A stretch of 64,000 bases of DNA from Lentilitoribacter sp. Alg239-R112 (GTDB lineage Bacteria; Pseudomonadota; Alphaproteobacteria; Rhizobiales; Rhizobiaceae): assembly GCF_900537175.1 (NCBI RefSeq), contig NZ_LS999833.1:2046001-2110000 (forward strand), written 5' to 3'. Shown here piece by piece: positions 43,786-53,295 of the stretch (position 1 is the stretch's first letter; each line of letters begins with the position of its first letter). Below the pieces are notes generated by a model, which saw only the letters and a list, made by a program, of their open reading frames with translations, did not search any database and was not told where the DNA came from. Made by a program: the position numbers and the translations under genes.

Positions 43786-45249
43786 CTACTCCAACCTGTT
43801 GATTTCCGGTGAAAAAGTCCAAATATGGCTACTGACGGGCTGTACGTTCTTTGCCCATTCAAGCAGTAAATCTTTTTCGATACGGCGTGTTTTCATCCGT
43901 TCAACGATGTCCTGAGGGTTCCAATCCTGAGTGAGCTTTTGCATGAGCGCTTCGAGCTTCTCACGGTGTTCTGGCAACGCCGCTAGGTCGGTTGTTTCCA
44001 GCGGATCGTTTTCCAGATCAAACAACTGTGGAGCCTCACTGTCGTAGATGCATAATTTCCAATTATCTGCGCGGATCATTCGCTGTTGAACTGCGCGCGC
44101 GCCCGTCCAATGCGGCACAGGATCAGTGCAATATTCGGAAAATGTTTCGTTGAGCCAAGGAGCAGAAGAGGTTTTCGCGACATCCCAAAAACTCTTACCA
44201 TTGGCATGTGGGAGTTGCGACGCGCCCATCGCTTCGAGCATGGTTTGGCTCAGGTCCACCAGATTGACGACCTGTTTGCGAACTTCACCCGCGGGTAACA
44301 CACCAGGCAAACGCATAACCAGGGGCACTTTCACAGATTCATCAAAGAACGTATGTTTCCACCATAGACCACGTTCCCCCAAATGATCACCATGATCAGA
44401 GGCATAGACAATCAGTGTGTCGTCCAGCAAACCAGCTTCCTCAAGTGCATCCAAAACACGTCCGATCATCTCGTCCATGCGGTGAACCAGCCCACAGTAC
44501 GCTGTTCGAGCTCTATCAGTCTGTTCCGGCGTTACGGTATCAATGCCACGATCTTTTCGCCACCAGGCGTGAAACTCGTGTTCGTCGTCAACCGGCTTTT
44601 GCTCTGGCGGAGGCACCATGCCTTCGTAGATCTTGTAAGCCTCTTGATCGACAACATATGGTGGATGCGGCAACATCAACCCAACGGTCAAACAAAACGG
44701 CTTACCAGCGGAATTTAAAGCCAGAGCCTCATTCTTGAGCCAGCTCTCGGCAGCCGTCGTGACATCTTCGTCTTTTTCCTGATACGCGCTGTAACCCGCT
44801 CCCGCCTTTTCAAGTGACTCTGGTGTCGGATCGTTTGTTCCCTCCAACACCCCCAATGATTGGCGCGCACCGCCAGGCCAATTCGGGCTGTGGTCACCCA
44901 CTGGGCGATCCCCATATCCATGTAACTGATCAGGGCCGATGGCATGCAATCGACCAATCAAGGTCGTCTGGTATCCTTTCGCTCCGGCAGCGTGCAGCCA
45001 CGTCGGCAGATCTGAACGCAAGATGTCATCGTTCACCCAACAATCTTGACGGCTCGGCCAACGCGCTGTCAGCATCGCCATTCGGCTCGGCACACAAATT
45101 GGCGAGGGACAATATGCATTATCAAACCGCACGCCTTCCGCTGCCAACCGATCAATATTGGGCGTTTGCACAACCTTGTCACCATAACACCCAGACATCT
45201 TTTGATTATGCTGATCCGAGAACAAGAATAGGATATTTGGCCGCTTCAT
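43786..45249 (-). CDS. Type I sulfatase without signal peptide
   Basis: This protein of 487 residues carries the formylglycine signature CVPSRMAMLTARWPSR near residue 50, where the Cys is the modified catalytic residue. Metal and sulfate ligands are seen in LFSDQHNQKMSG, GRLHAIGPDQLHGYGD, LPHPPYV, YASDHGDHLGERGLWWK. The start MKRPNILFLFSDQ leaves no room for a signal peptide, so it acts in the cytoplasm and its substrate must be imported. The ATG overlaps the GntR stop as ATGA. A sulfated fucose is the simplest substrate in this operon; choline sulfate-like substrates are less fitting. Confidence 0.88.
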   Translation of the reverse strand: MKRPNILFLFSDQHNQKMSGCYGDKVVQTPNIDRLAAEGVRFDNAYCPSPICVPSRMAMLTARWPSRQDCWVNDDILRSDLPTWLHAAGAKGYQTTLIGRLHAIGPDQLHGYGDRPVGDHSPNWPGGARQSLGVLEGTNDPTPESLEKAGAGYSAYQEKDEDVTTAAESWLKNEALALNSAGKPFCLTVGLMLPHPPYVVDQEAYKIYEGMVPPPEQKPVDDEHEFHAWWRKDRGIDTVTPEQTDRARTAYCGLVHRMDEMIGRVLDALEEAGLLDDTLIVYASDHGDHLGERGLWWKHTFFDESVKVPLVMRLPGVLPAGEVRKQVVNLVDLSQTMLEAMGASQLPHANGKSFWDVAKTSSAPWLNETFSEYCTDPVPHWTGARAVQQRMIRADNWKLCIYDSEAPQLFDLENDPLETTDLAALPEHREKLEALMQKLTQDWNPQDIVERMKTRRIEKDLLLEWAKNVQPVSSHIWTFSPEINRLE

Positions 45250-45902
45250 GAGAAATCCTCTGGCTGCCCCAAAGACCGTCGCCACGATGTGCGCAGATGA
45301 TCTCTCAGAGCAACCACCGCGGCTTCCTCATTCTCATCCAGAAGAGCGTCAATTATCCCGATGTGTTCTTGCATTGCGGCCTTGAGCCGCTTGGACGTGT
45401 ATTTACCATTGAGGCGGATCAGTCTGATCTTGTCCTCCAACAGCCGGTAAGATTCATGTATAAGTTCATTCGAATAAGCCCCCATCAATAAGCTATGCAG
45501 CTCTAGATCTACGTTCAAACCAGCTTGAAAAAGCTCCGCTGAACTGTCAGTTTCTGCCTGCTCAATGATGGATTTAGTGCGATTGCGCAGATCATTTAAC
45601 GCCGAGCTATCAGAATTTCTGGCCATGCGCCGCACTGCCTCGGATTCGATGATGATACGAAACTCGAACGCATCATTGATGAACCTAACATTCACATCGG
45701 CAATCTGAATTCCGCGCTGCGCAATCAAACTAATCAACCCGTCTGATTCGAGTCGCTTAAGAGCCTCCCTCACCGCACCCATGGGTAGATCCAAAAGATC
45801 GCACAGTTCACGTTGCGAAACGAACTGGCCAGGTTTCAGTGATTGTTCAAAGAGGCTTTCCCGAAATTTTGTGTAGGCTATTTGGCGCAATGGTGCAGGC
45901 AT
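45246..45902 (-). CDS. GntR-family regulator (FadR/VanR subfamily)
   Basis: This 218-residue regulator has an N-terminal winged HTH (FVSQRELCDLLDLPMGAVREALKRLESDGL, so DNA binding is clear) and an all-helical FCD ligand domain with FEFRIIIESEAVRRMAR and a His in MQEHIGIIDALL. It is the first gene of the sulfatase-fucose operon and is likely an autoregulated, inducer-released repressor. The inducer may be fucose or an acid intermediate. Confidence 0.88.
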   Translation of the reverse strand: MPAPLRQIAYTKFRESLFEQSLKPGQFVSQRELCDLLDLPMGAVREALKRLESDGLISLIAQRGIQIADVNVRFINDAFEFRIIIESEAVRRMARNSDSSALNDLRNRTKSIIEQAETDSSAELFQAGLNVDLELHSLLMGAYSNELIHESYRLLEDKIRLIRLNGKYTSKRLKAAMQEHIGIIDALLDENEEAAVVALRDHLRTSWRRSLGQPEDFS

Positions 45903-45938
45903 AATTTTCTCCCTGATATCTAATTAAACACAAATTGA

Positions 45939-45953
45939 GTACTTAGTAAATAC
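45939..45953. promoter_or_regulatory. Candidate GntR operator
   Basis: GTACTTAGTAAATAC is an imperfect 15-bp palindrome with six of seven base pairs each side matching apart from one symmetrical mismatch. It lies 37 bases upstream of the regulator start codon. GntR/FadR-type sites are short palindromes of this size. The assignment is by position. Confidence 0.45.
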
Positions 45954-46075
45954 TTAATCAGTATATTCCAATATTGATGCAGGAAATGTTCGCTCAATGC
46001 AATTGATTTTATTCGTAAATTTTGAAAACCAGAAGTGGATCGGAGAATTTGAACAAGAGATGCAGGTGCGGCTGA

Positions 46076-46885
46076 GGATATTGCCAAGTTATTTCAGATC
46101 TCCGCATCTTGTAGTCAAATGCGATGAATAATTTAGCAGTCTTGCCCCGCCTCAAGGGCTACCGTTTTTCGCGAGCGATCATATCATACGCCGTTTGGAC
46201 GTATCACCGCTTCAATTTGAGCACTGCCGATGTCGAAGGTCTTTTGGCAGAACGCGGGATCACTGTTAGCCGTGAAGCGATCCGTCTTTGGGTCAATCGT
46301 TTTGGTCAACATTTCGCAGATTGCATTAGGCGCGATCGTCCGCGGCCGAACGACAAGTGGCATATAGACGAAGTCGTGATTACGATCCGTGGTCGGAAAC
46401 ACTGGCTATGGCGCGCGATCGACGCAAATGGTGACGTTCTTGATATCCTGGTGCAAACACGTCGTAATGCCAAAGCAGCAAAGCGCTTTTTCAAAAGATT
46501 AGTTGTAAGGTTTGGGGAGCCTAGGGTCGTGATCACCGACAAATTACGCAGTTACATCAAACCTATCAAAACACTGGCAAAGAACGCTGACCATCGCGCC
46601 CACAAAGGCCTGAATAATGCGATCGAGGTGTCACACAGGCCGACCCGCAAACGAGAGAAGATAATGGGCCGGTTCAAATCTCACCGACAGGCTCAGAGGT
46701 TTCTGCTTGCGCATGACCAGATCAACTTGATCTTCCGCCCCCGCCGCTACCAACTCAATGCAGCCTCTTACCGCCACGCCCGTTCTGATGCGTTTAGTCT
46801 CTGGGCCGACTACACCACAGAAATGAAGGCTTGATCTAGCCATCCACAACCCTTTACAATCTGGTGCAAACAACTTGGCAATACC
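46076..46885 (+). mobile_element. Intact IS6-family element (IS-A, copy 3)
   Basis: About 810 bp with ends GGATATTGCCAAGTT at 46076 and AACTTGGCAATACC ending at 46885. The transposase frame is whole. It stands just upstream of the fucose operon's regulator, so together with IS-B at 34429 it brackets the GC-rich fucose block. Confidence 0.85.
46124..46834 (+). CDS. IS6-family transposase (intact)
   Basis: This 236-residue transposase has HTH region STADVEGLLAERGITVSREA, then the DDE residues: Asp in HIDEVVITIRG, Asp in VVITDKLRSY and Glu in NAIEVSHRPTRKREK. The end carries GRFKSHRQAQRFL, typical of this IS6 branch. It is the likely source of enzyme for the two defective IS-A copies. The three IS types of the window share the same fold but this one is clearly a separate branch from IS-B and IS-C. 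Confidence 0.9.
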   Translation: MNNLAVLPRLKGYRFSRAIISYAVWTYHRFNLSTADVEGLLAERGITVSREAIRLWVNRFGQHFADCIRRDRPRPNDKWHIDEVVITIRGRKHWLWRAIDANGDVLDILVQTRRNAKAAKRFFKRLVVRFGEPRVVITDKLRSYIKPIKTLAKNADHRAHKGLNNAIEVSHRPTRKREKIMGRFKSHRQAQRFLLAHDQINLIFRPRRYQLNAASYRHARSDAFSLWADYTTEMKA

Positions 46886-46969
46886 AAACCCAGCATATCT
46901 GCTTTAAGTTCTATAACAGACATAATTCACCATCTTTTAAAAGACAGTGCCGTGTCAATTCCGGAGCTT

Positions 46970-48406
46970 CTAGGCGATCTCAGCCTTCTCGACGGGAATC
47001 ATGAATCTCGCGGTTTCCGGATCAGCGGTATATCTCATTTCTAATTCCTCCAAACGGTCCGTTAGGTCATTTACGCTATCTATAACGTATTGAACTTTTT
47101 CGTTGCTCATGAGGTAACTGAAATTCAAACGCACCCAACCCGGTTTTGACAATTCTTTTCCTTGGTTGAGTTTGTTGAATAATTCTGCGGATTCCACTTT
47201 ATCTATGTTCAGAAGGCGATGTGCATAAGCTCCTGCACACGCACATCCCCCTCGCGCTTGAATACCATATACATCGCTCAACATCCGCGTGAACAGTTGA
47301 TGGTGGAAATGTGATCCGTCTGACCGAGATACCAAAAATGAGAAAATGGGCAAGCGGTGTGGGTGATTAATTCCAAGTAAAGTTAAGTGAGGGTTTTGTG
47401 ACCAAGACTCTATGGCCATATTGTTCATCTCCGTTTCCCTGCTAGAAATCAATGATTGCCCAATTTCATCTTTTATAATGAATGCAAGCGCGGCACGAAT
47501 ATCGCCAACGACATTTGGTGTACCGGATTCTTCACGACCGGCGATGCTGGGTGAATAACTATGATCCCATGGGGAAACAAAAGTAACCGTCCCTCCGCCT
47601 GGCCAAGATGGCGTTTGGCGCAATACAGAATTATCTCGAACAATTAGAATGCCACTGCCGCCCGGACCACCGGGAAACTTGTGGGGAGACAAAACAACCG
47701 CATCTTTTTGACAATCGGCGGCAGGGTTCATATCAATAGGTAGATAGGGGCCGCCTCCTGCATAATCCCAAACCGATAGCGCGCCGTTCTTTTTAAGCAA
47801 TCGAGTTATATCATCAGGTTGTGTGATAATACCTGTGACATTAGATGCCGCAGAAAAGCTACCGACTTTCACATTGGCCTCACGATGTTCTTGAAGTGCT
47901 TTTTCCAAGGCTTCCAGATCAGGGCCGCCTTGATCCGCCTCTGGAATTTCAACAACCTGAGCATTAGATTCACGCCATGGCAGCAAATTGGAGTGATGCT
48001 CGTAGGGACCAATGAATACGACAGCATTGCGAGCTTCATTGATGCCAAATAGAGAAATTAGTTTGTTTAGTCCTGCTGTAGCGCCAGAGCCTGCAAAAAC
48101 CACACTGCACGATTCTGCATTGGTTAACTTCGAGATTTCACTACGTGCCTCTGCGCGTAGTCGCGTCATAAACGAACCGCAATAAGATGCCTCAGTATGA
48201 CTATTTGCATAATACGGCAGGACGGATTTAAGGATATAATCCTCGACTTGTCTGAGCGCACGCCCAGAAGCAACATAATCTGCATATACCAAAGGCACAT
48301 CATCAAAGAGTCCTGGTATCAGAGTACCATCTCCAATTACACCTTCGCGGATCATTTGAACAATGTTTTTGGCTTTTAGAGATTTTCGAAACGCAGATAG
48401 TGTCAT
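46970..48406 (-). CDS. Class V aminotransferase (cysteine-desulfurase-like fold)
   Basis: This 478-residue PLP enzyme has GSGATAGLNKLISLFG, FIGPYEHHSNLLPWRES, VWDYAGGGPYLPIDM and the PLP Lys in LSPHKFPGGPGGSG. The Cys-rich ARGGCACAGAYAH stretch near the C-terminus resembles the catalytic loop of desulfurases. It has an N-terminal extension of about 40 residues before VYADYVASGRAL. The reaction is unknown: desulfuration or lyase activity on an amino acid is likely. It has a GGAGG site and follows the P450 gene by 189 bases on the same strand. Confidence 0.85.
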   Translation of the reverse strand: MTLSAFRKSLKAKNIVQMIREGVIGDGTLIPGLFDDVPLVYADYVASGRALRQVEDYILKSVLPYYANSHTEASYCGSFMTRLRAEARSEISKLTNAESCSVVFAGSGATAGLNKLISLFGINEARNAVVFIGPYEHHSNLLPWRESNAQVVEIPEADQGGPDLEALEKALQEHREANVKVGSFSAASNVTGIITQPDDITRLLKKNGALSVWDYAGGGPYLPIDMNPAADCQKDAVVLSPHKFPGGPGGSGILIVRDNSVLRQTPSWPGGGTVTFVSPWDHSYSPSIAGREESGTPNVVGDIRAALAFIIKDEIGQSLISSRETEMNNMAIESWSQNPHLTLLGINHPHRLPIFSFLVSRSDGSHFHHQLFTRMLSDVYGIQARGGCACAGAYAHRLLNIDKVESAELFNKLNQGKELSKPGWVRLNFSYLMSNEKVQYVIDSVNDLTDRLEELEMRYTADPETARFMIPVEKAEIA

Positions 48407-48595
48407 GAGTATCCTCCTGCGAATAATTTACTTCATTCACGCGCAGAAATTGACCCAAACATTCTAGAACTTAAGATATTAATGGTGGAGACAATCGAAA
48501 ATACACGAAGTTTCATATCATTTGATTGAACCAATATATGTATGCATGTTTCTTGGGTGTCCACGATATATAGCAATATTTGTTTTGCGAATTAT

Positions 48596-49792
48596 CTATG
48601 CCAATTGAACTGGTAAAGAAGCGAGGCCTCTAAACGCAAAACCACGAAATTCAACCTTGTAATCAATGGCAGGACGAAGTTTGGGAAACTGACAAAAGAG
48701 CTTAGGAAGGATGGTGCTGCAAATCAGTCTGCGGTACATGCCGCTTCCAAGACATCTATGTGGACCAGCACCAAAAGTATGATTCTCAATTGACGGTCGG
48801 TGAATATCAAACGTTTGCGGATCCAGCCAGTAGTCCTCATCATGATTAGCTGAGCCTTGTATAACCATGATAGCTTCTCCAGCAGGCAAAGTAATTCCAC
48901 GCAATTCAATGCATTTCTTGACAATCCGAGGGCTTACCTGAATAGGAGCGACCCATCGCAATGCTTCCTCACATGCTAAACTCCAGTTCCCGGTTTTAAG
49001 ACAATAATTAAGTTGAGCAGGATTTTGTAATAAGCCATGTAATGTTGTTAGTAATGCATCTCGCATTTCAATTGCGGCGCCTCCAATACAAATTTTCATG
49101 TTCGTACGGATTTGACTGAGGGGAATTGGGTTGGGTTGATTGACCATTGATGATAATATAGATGCATTTGGATTGGCTCGATGAGCCACAATCATTTGAT
49201 CAAAACATTGGTTCATTTCTTCGTTAGCTTGATCGCTTGATCTGAACACCGCGACATTAGAACAGGAGTTCATTGCACCGTTGATGAGCGCTGTTGCCCA
49301 TTCAAACAACTTGTCATCAAGTGCAACGTTTATACCTAGAATGTTTTTCAGACACTTTGCCGAAATCGGAGCCGCCAAGGATGGCAATAGATCTACAATT
49401 CCAGTTTCAGGAAGTTGATTGATTACCTGGTCAACCACGCTCTTAAATATCTTCGGCCAGGTACTACACAAATGACGCTCATGGAACGTTGTAGCCATGG
49501 CTTCTCGTTCTCGCAAATGTGCTGGCCCGTCTTTTCGCATCAATGTATGCCCACCAAATGCACGGTGCATAGGTGAATGTGTATCGAAAGATCCGAAATG
49601 TTCAGTATCTGTTTTCGCCAGATAAACATCATCTGCTTTAGTCAGAACAATACGATCAATAGCCTGAATTCGTACAATTGGTGCATCTTTACGCAAGCGC
49701 CGGTATACACTAACCGGATCATGATCCAGCATTTGCAAGGTCGTCAAAGTGTCTAGTGGTATATCGTGGTTTGAATAGGAGAAGCTGGTCAA
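48596..49792 (-). CDS. Cytochrome P450
   Basis: This 398-residue soluble monooxygenase has the heme-ligand Cys in FGAGPHRCLGSGMYRR, the ExxR pair in CEEALRWVAP and the heme-side HLREREAMATTF. The I-helix reads KICIGGAAIEMRDALLTT, so the usual acid-threonine pair for oxygen activation is missing. Such P450s may use a water or substrate group instead, or are of a branch with an altered motif. It needs a ferredoxin and reductase that are not in the window. It probably oxidises the substrate imported by the TRAP system. Confidence 0.9.
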   Translation of the reverse strand: MTSFSYSNHDIPLDTLTTLQMLDHDPVSVYRRLRKDAPIVRIQAIDRIVLTKADDVYLAKTDTEHFGSFDTHSPMHRAFGGHTLMRKDGPAHLREREAMATTFHERHLCSTWPKIFKSVVDQVINQLPETGIVDLLPSLAAPISAKCLKNILGINVALDDKLFEWATALINGAMNSCSNVAVFRSSDQANEEMNQCFDQMIVAHRANPNASILSSMVNQPNPIPLSQIRTNMKICIGGAAIEMRDALLTTLHGLLQNPAQLNYCLKTGNWSLACEEALRWVAPIQVSPRIVKKCIELRGITLPAGEAIMVIQGSANHDEDYWLDPQTFDIHRPSIENHTFGAGPHRCLGSGMYRRLICSTILPKLFCQFPKLRPAIDYKVEFRGFAFRGLASLPVQLA

Positions 49793-49836
49793 TATATATT
49801 TCCTTGATCAGGCATCGACCACTTACAAATGGTCAA

Positions 49837-50241
49837 TTAATTTTCAACAGCTGAGAGATTAACCTCGCTTTTAAGAGAATTACTAACTGTGCAAATTGCT
49901 TTCGCTTGTTTCAGGAGACGAGGTATCATTGTTTTGTCATTTACAACATCGCCAATAATCATGATTTCAGCACTTTCAATCCACCCTGGAAGTTCCGCAG
50001 ATTTTGTCGCTGTAACTTTCACACGGAATGGATTGAGACTTACTTTTTGGCTGTTGGCAGCCCATTGCAATGATTTTACGATGCATGAACCCAGTGATGC
50101 GATCAGTGTATCAACCGGAGAGTCGTCCGGCGGATAGGATGTGATTTTCCCCGTCTCCCCAAACGAATACAAAAGCTGATCATCTCCATTAAATGTCACA
50201 AACACTGGACCAAACGGCTTTTGTTTTACTTTCAATATCAT
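49837..50241 (-). CDS. OsmC-family peroxiredoxin-like protein
   Basis: This 134-residue protein has both conserved cysteines: SLGSCIVKSL near residue 53 and AICTVSNSL near residue 117, with PPDDSPVDTLIAS in front of the first. OsmC proteins reduce organic hydroperoxides or bind acyl/thiol compounds. Placed between P450 and TRAP permease genes, it may protect against peroxides formed during substrate oxidation. It starts 12 bases after the DctM stop. Confidence 0.87.
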   Translation of the reverse strand: MILKVKQKPFGPVFVTFNGDDQLLYSFGETGKITSYPPDDSPVDTLIASLGSCIVKSLQWAANSQKVSLNPFRVKVTATKSAELPGWIESAEIMIIGDVVNDKTMIPRLLKQAKAICTVSNSLKSEVNLSAVEN

Positions 50242-50253
50242 ACTTTATTCCTT

Positions 50254-51546
50254 TTAAAAGAGAAGGTTTGGTAGAAACAACGCCAATACTGGGAACACCG
50301 TAAGCATTAAAATCATAATCAGATGGATAATCCAGTAGGGGGTAGTGGCAATGGCCACTCGACCAAGACTGACTTCATTATTTGTAAGGGCAGTGAGCAC
50401 CGACAGGTTTAATCCCACTGGCGGTGTCACCTGACCGATTTCAATCACAATAGTAATCAGAACACCAACCCAGATAGGATCAAAACCAAGACCGGTCAGA
50501 AGAGGAAATACGACTGGAAGTGTCATAATCATCAGGGACAATCCATCGAAGAAACACCCCAAAATAAGGTAGATCAAAACAACTATCAGCAACACGCTAT
50601 ATGTCCCGAGCCCGCTGTCAGCCACGGTTGCCAGGATCTGCTGGGGTATTCCCAATATACTTACCGATTGCGCTAGAATTGTCGCGCCAAGTACCAAAAA
50701 TCCGACAGAGGAGAAAAGCAGGACCGAATGGTAGACAGCTTCAATCAGTTTGTTCCAGGTCAACTCCCCCCAGATTGATGAAATGATAACAGCAAGAACA
50801 ACACCCACACCTGCCGCTTCCGTTGGTGTAGCTAATCCACCAACAATACTGCCGATGACAGCAATAATTAATGCCAGAAGAGGCCAGATTTGTCTGAATC
50901 CCAGAATTGCTTCCCAAAAGGATACAGGTGTTTGATCTCGCGGTGCGATCTTTGGATTTCGCATGCTCTTTATCAGAAGATACAGCATAAACATTCCGCC
51001 AACCAAAAAGCCAGGAATGATGCCAGCTGCAAATAGACGTCCGATAGATGTCTCGGTCAGCGCTCCAAAAATCAAAAAAGATAAGCTGGGTGGTATCAGC
51101 AATCCAAGTGTACCGCCGCCGGCAAGACTACCGACAACGGTATCTTTATCATAACCGCGTTTTGACATTTCCGGGTATGCGACAGAACCAACTGCGGCAG
51201 CTGTTGAAAGGCTGGACCCGCTAACCGCACCAAATAATGTGCATACCGCGATATTGGTATGTAATAAACCGCCGGGTATTTTTCGAAACAAAGGAGAAAA
51301 CGCAGAATAAGCCTTCTCACTAATTCCGCTGCGCAAAAGTACCTCACCCAAAAGTATAAACATAGGAACAGCACTTAATGTGAAAGAATTGAATACTCCC
51401 CAGATCGCATCCACAGCAAGAGATGTCGCTCCGTTTGAGAAGAAGTAGAGGATAATCAGCCCTGTTAGGCCGAGCGCTGCTCCAAGTGCAACACCAGTTC
51501 CTGCAGTGGCAACTAATCCACCGATAAGCGTAAGCCAAAATGACAT
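50254..51546 (-). CDS. dctM: TRAP transporter large permease DctM
   Basis: This 430-residue membrane protein has about a dozen hydrophobic segments, the family mark of DctM. Landmarks are FTLSAVPMFILLGEVL, AVSGSSLSTAAAVGSVAYPEM and IPPSLSFLIFGALTE, with IGQVTPPVGLNLSVL near the end. It forms the sodium-driven import channel with DctQ. Its start overlaps the DctQ stop by one base. The organic acid carried is unknown. Confidence 0.93.
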   Translation of the reverse strand: MSFWLTLIGGLVATAGTGVALGAALGLTGLIILYFFSNGATSLAVDAIWGVFNSFTLSAVPMFILLGEVLLRSGISEKAYSAFSPLFRKIPGGLLHTNIAVCTLFGAVSGSSLSTAAAVGSVAYPEMSKRGYDKDTVVGSLAGGGTLGLLIPPSLSFLIFGALTETSIGRLFAAGIIPGFLVGGMFMLYLLIKSMRNPKIAPRDQTPVSFWEAILGFRQIWPLLALIIAVIGSIVGGLATPTEAAGVGVVLAVIISSIWGELTWNKLIEAVYHSVLLFSSVGFLVLGATILAQSVSILGIPQQILATVADSGLGTYSVLLIVVLIYLILGCFFDGLSLMIMTLPVVFPLLTGLGFDPIWVGVLITIVIEIGQVTPPVGLNLSVLTALTNNEVSLGRVAIATTPYWIIHLIMILMLTVFPVLALFLPNLLF

Positions 51547-52088
51547 TATGAAGTCTCACTGATCAGGGAGGGTTGTTCATCTATTTCGTGATCGTCAGCC
51601 ATGCTGATTATTCCCAGCAGACGCGCCAAGAAGATTAATCCCGTAAGAGTAAGTGAAAAGGGCATCAATGCCATCCATGGATAGAGTAAAATCCGCGAGG
51701 TTTCAGTTTTAAGGTTTCGCTTGAATGCGAATTCGAACCATGGGATGGATTCGATAATAAGCCACCCAAAGAAGATTAACCCTACAAGTAAAGCAGCGAT
51801 TTGTACGATCTGACGCAGTTTCCCACTGAACAAATCAACCAGTAATCCCACTCGAACATGATTTGCTTTCATTGTGACCATGGGAAGACCGAGAAACAGT
51901 GAGACGCTGAGAAGCAGACCGACTACTTCTTCGGTTATATGAATTGGCGTATTTGCAAATTTCCGCATCATCACGCTCGTAACAATAATAACGACGATCG
52001 CAACCATTCCTAAAGCGGACGCGACGGCGCAAGAGAGGGCCATATAATTTAGCCCTCTCGCAGTGATCTTTCTTATAGTCTCAAACAT
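51546..52088 (-). CDS. dctQ: TRAP transporter small permease DctQ
   Basis: This 180-residue protein has four hydrophobic segments and the family sequence VTMKANHVRVGLLVDLF in the second loop. It partners the large permease. The C-terminus is hydrophilic (MADDHEIDEQPSLI). It lies between the binding protein and large permease genes in the usual PQM order. Confidence 0.9.
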   Translation of the reverse strand: MFETIRKITARGLNYMALSCAVASALGMVAIVVIIVTSVMMRKFANTPIHITEEVVGLLLSVSLFLGLPMVTMKANHVRVGLLVDLFSGKLRQIVQIAALLVGLIFFGWLIIESIPWFEFAFKRNLKTETSRILLYPWMALMPFSLTLTGLIFLARLLGIISMADDHEIDEQPSLISETS

Positions 52089-52098
52089 AAAGGCAGAC

Positions 52099-53109
52099 TC
52101 ACCGTCCCAGAGCTGTCAGAACTCGCTCACGGTATGCTGGAGCATTCCCACCAGCTTCGTCGGCAAGCTCTTTCCATATCTCGGTCACGGAAGCTACAAA
52201 TAAATCACGGTCTTCCTGTGGGAAATCTTCACCCCATGTCACACCCTGAGTTCCTAATTTTTCACGCGCAGCAAGCTCGCGCTCAAAGTCATCTTCATAT
52301 TGGTTCGTGCGGTCCCACAGATCGTTTGCGGCCGACGCAATAGCAGCTTTGGTCGCTTCATCTGTATCGGCCCAGCGATCAGATGCGACACCAATCACAT
52401 AAGGTCCAGAAGCCATCGGATAAAGGAATGAAGCATGTTTGGCAACTTCCTGAAGTGATACCGTATGAGCATAGAGCGCCGGATATAGCGCGCAATCAAC
52501 GACCCCAGTTTTCAAAGCAACATACATCTCTTCTTGTGGGATGATCTGAGCTGCAACGCCTAGGCGTTTGAAAGTCTCGACCTGATCCCGCGCCCAAACA
52601 CGCAGTTTCTTTGATTTTAATGCATCGATCGTTCGGACTGGTTCGTCTCGACAAAATACCGACACAGACAACATTGGGATCGCAACATAGCCAACTGAAG
52701 ATACTCCCCAATCATTGAATTCTTCTTCATAAATTTCTCTAACCGCAGGGATGGCTTTTTCGAACTCCTCAATAGAGCCGATAGTTCCCTGAACAACCAC
52801 CGAACTCAGCGCGGGAGCGTCCCGACCAAGATAGTTGGCCCATAACAAGCTCATCTCGACGGCACCTTTTGGAAGAAAGCGCAGCGCATCGGTATTGGGC
52901 AAACCAAGCGATCCACCGCTATAAATTTTCAATTCGCTCTTTTCGCCAAGAGCATTATTAACGTCTTGTACGAACTTCTCCAATTCTGCTGTCTCCGGAC
53001 GGGTTTCCGGCAGAAAGTTATTAAAACGCCATTCTTCAGCCACAACGGAAGACATCGTTGCAGCAACAATGGCGGTATTTACGATAATTATTTTGATTAG
53101 TTTTTTCAT
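52099..53109 (-). CDS. dctP: TRAP transporter substrate-binding protein DctP
   Basis: This 336-residue periplasmic protein has the signal peptide MKKLIKIIIVNTAIVAATMSSVVA and a DctP fold with KIYSGGSLGLPNTDALRFLP and the carboxylate-binding Arg region LRVWARDQVETFKRLGV. The next part, EEMYVALKTGVVDCALYPA, is typical. It captures a carboxylate and hands it to DctQM. It is first in the operon, 240 bases from the divergent Lrp-type gene. Confidence 0.92.
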   Translation of the reverse strand: MKKLIKIIIVNTAIVAATMSSVVAEEWRFNNFLPETRPETAELEKFVQDVNNALGEKSELKIYSGGSLGLPNTDALRFLPKGAVEMSLLWANYLGRDAPALSSVVVQGTIGSIEEFEKAIPAVREIYEEEFNDWGVSSVGYVAIPMLSVSVFCRDEPVRTIDALKSKKLRVWARDQVETFKRLGVAAQIIPQEEMYVALKTGVVDCALYPALYAHTVSLQEVAKHASFLYPMASGPYVIGVASDRWADTDEATKAAIASAANDLWDRTNQYEDDFERELAAREKLGTQGVTWGEDFPQEDRDLFVASVTEIWKELADEAGGNAPAYRERVLTALGR

Positions 53110-53295
53110 GATAGTTCCTCCTTCTATTACGGTACAGTGGTGTGACTAAGTATTCCAACTAATATTGTCGCCATTTCCAGAATATTGATCGGTGATTTAT
53201 CCATTTTTGACGAATATGACCACATGTTAACAACTTTGCGTAGGCAATTACACAGCAGTGAAATCCCGTCAAGCAAGCAACCTTGTAATTAGATC

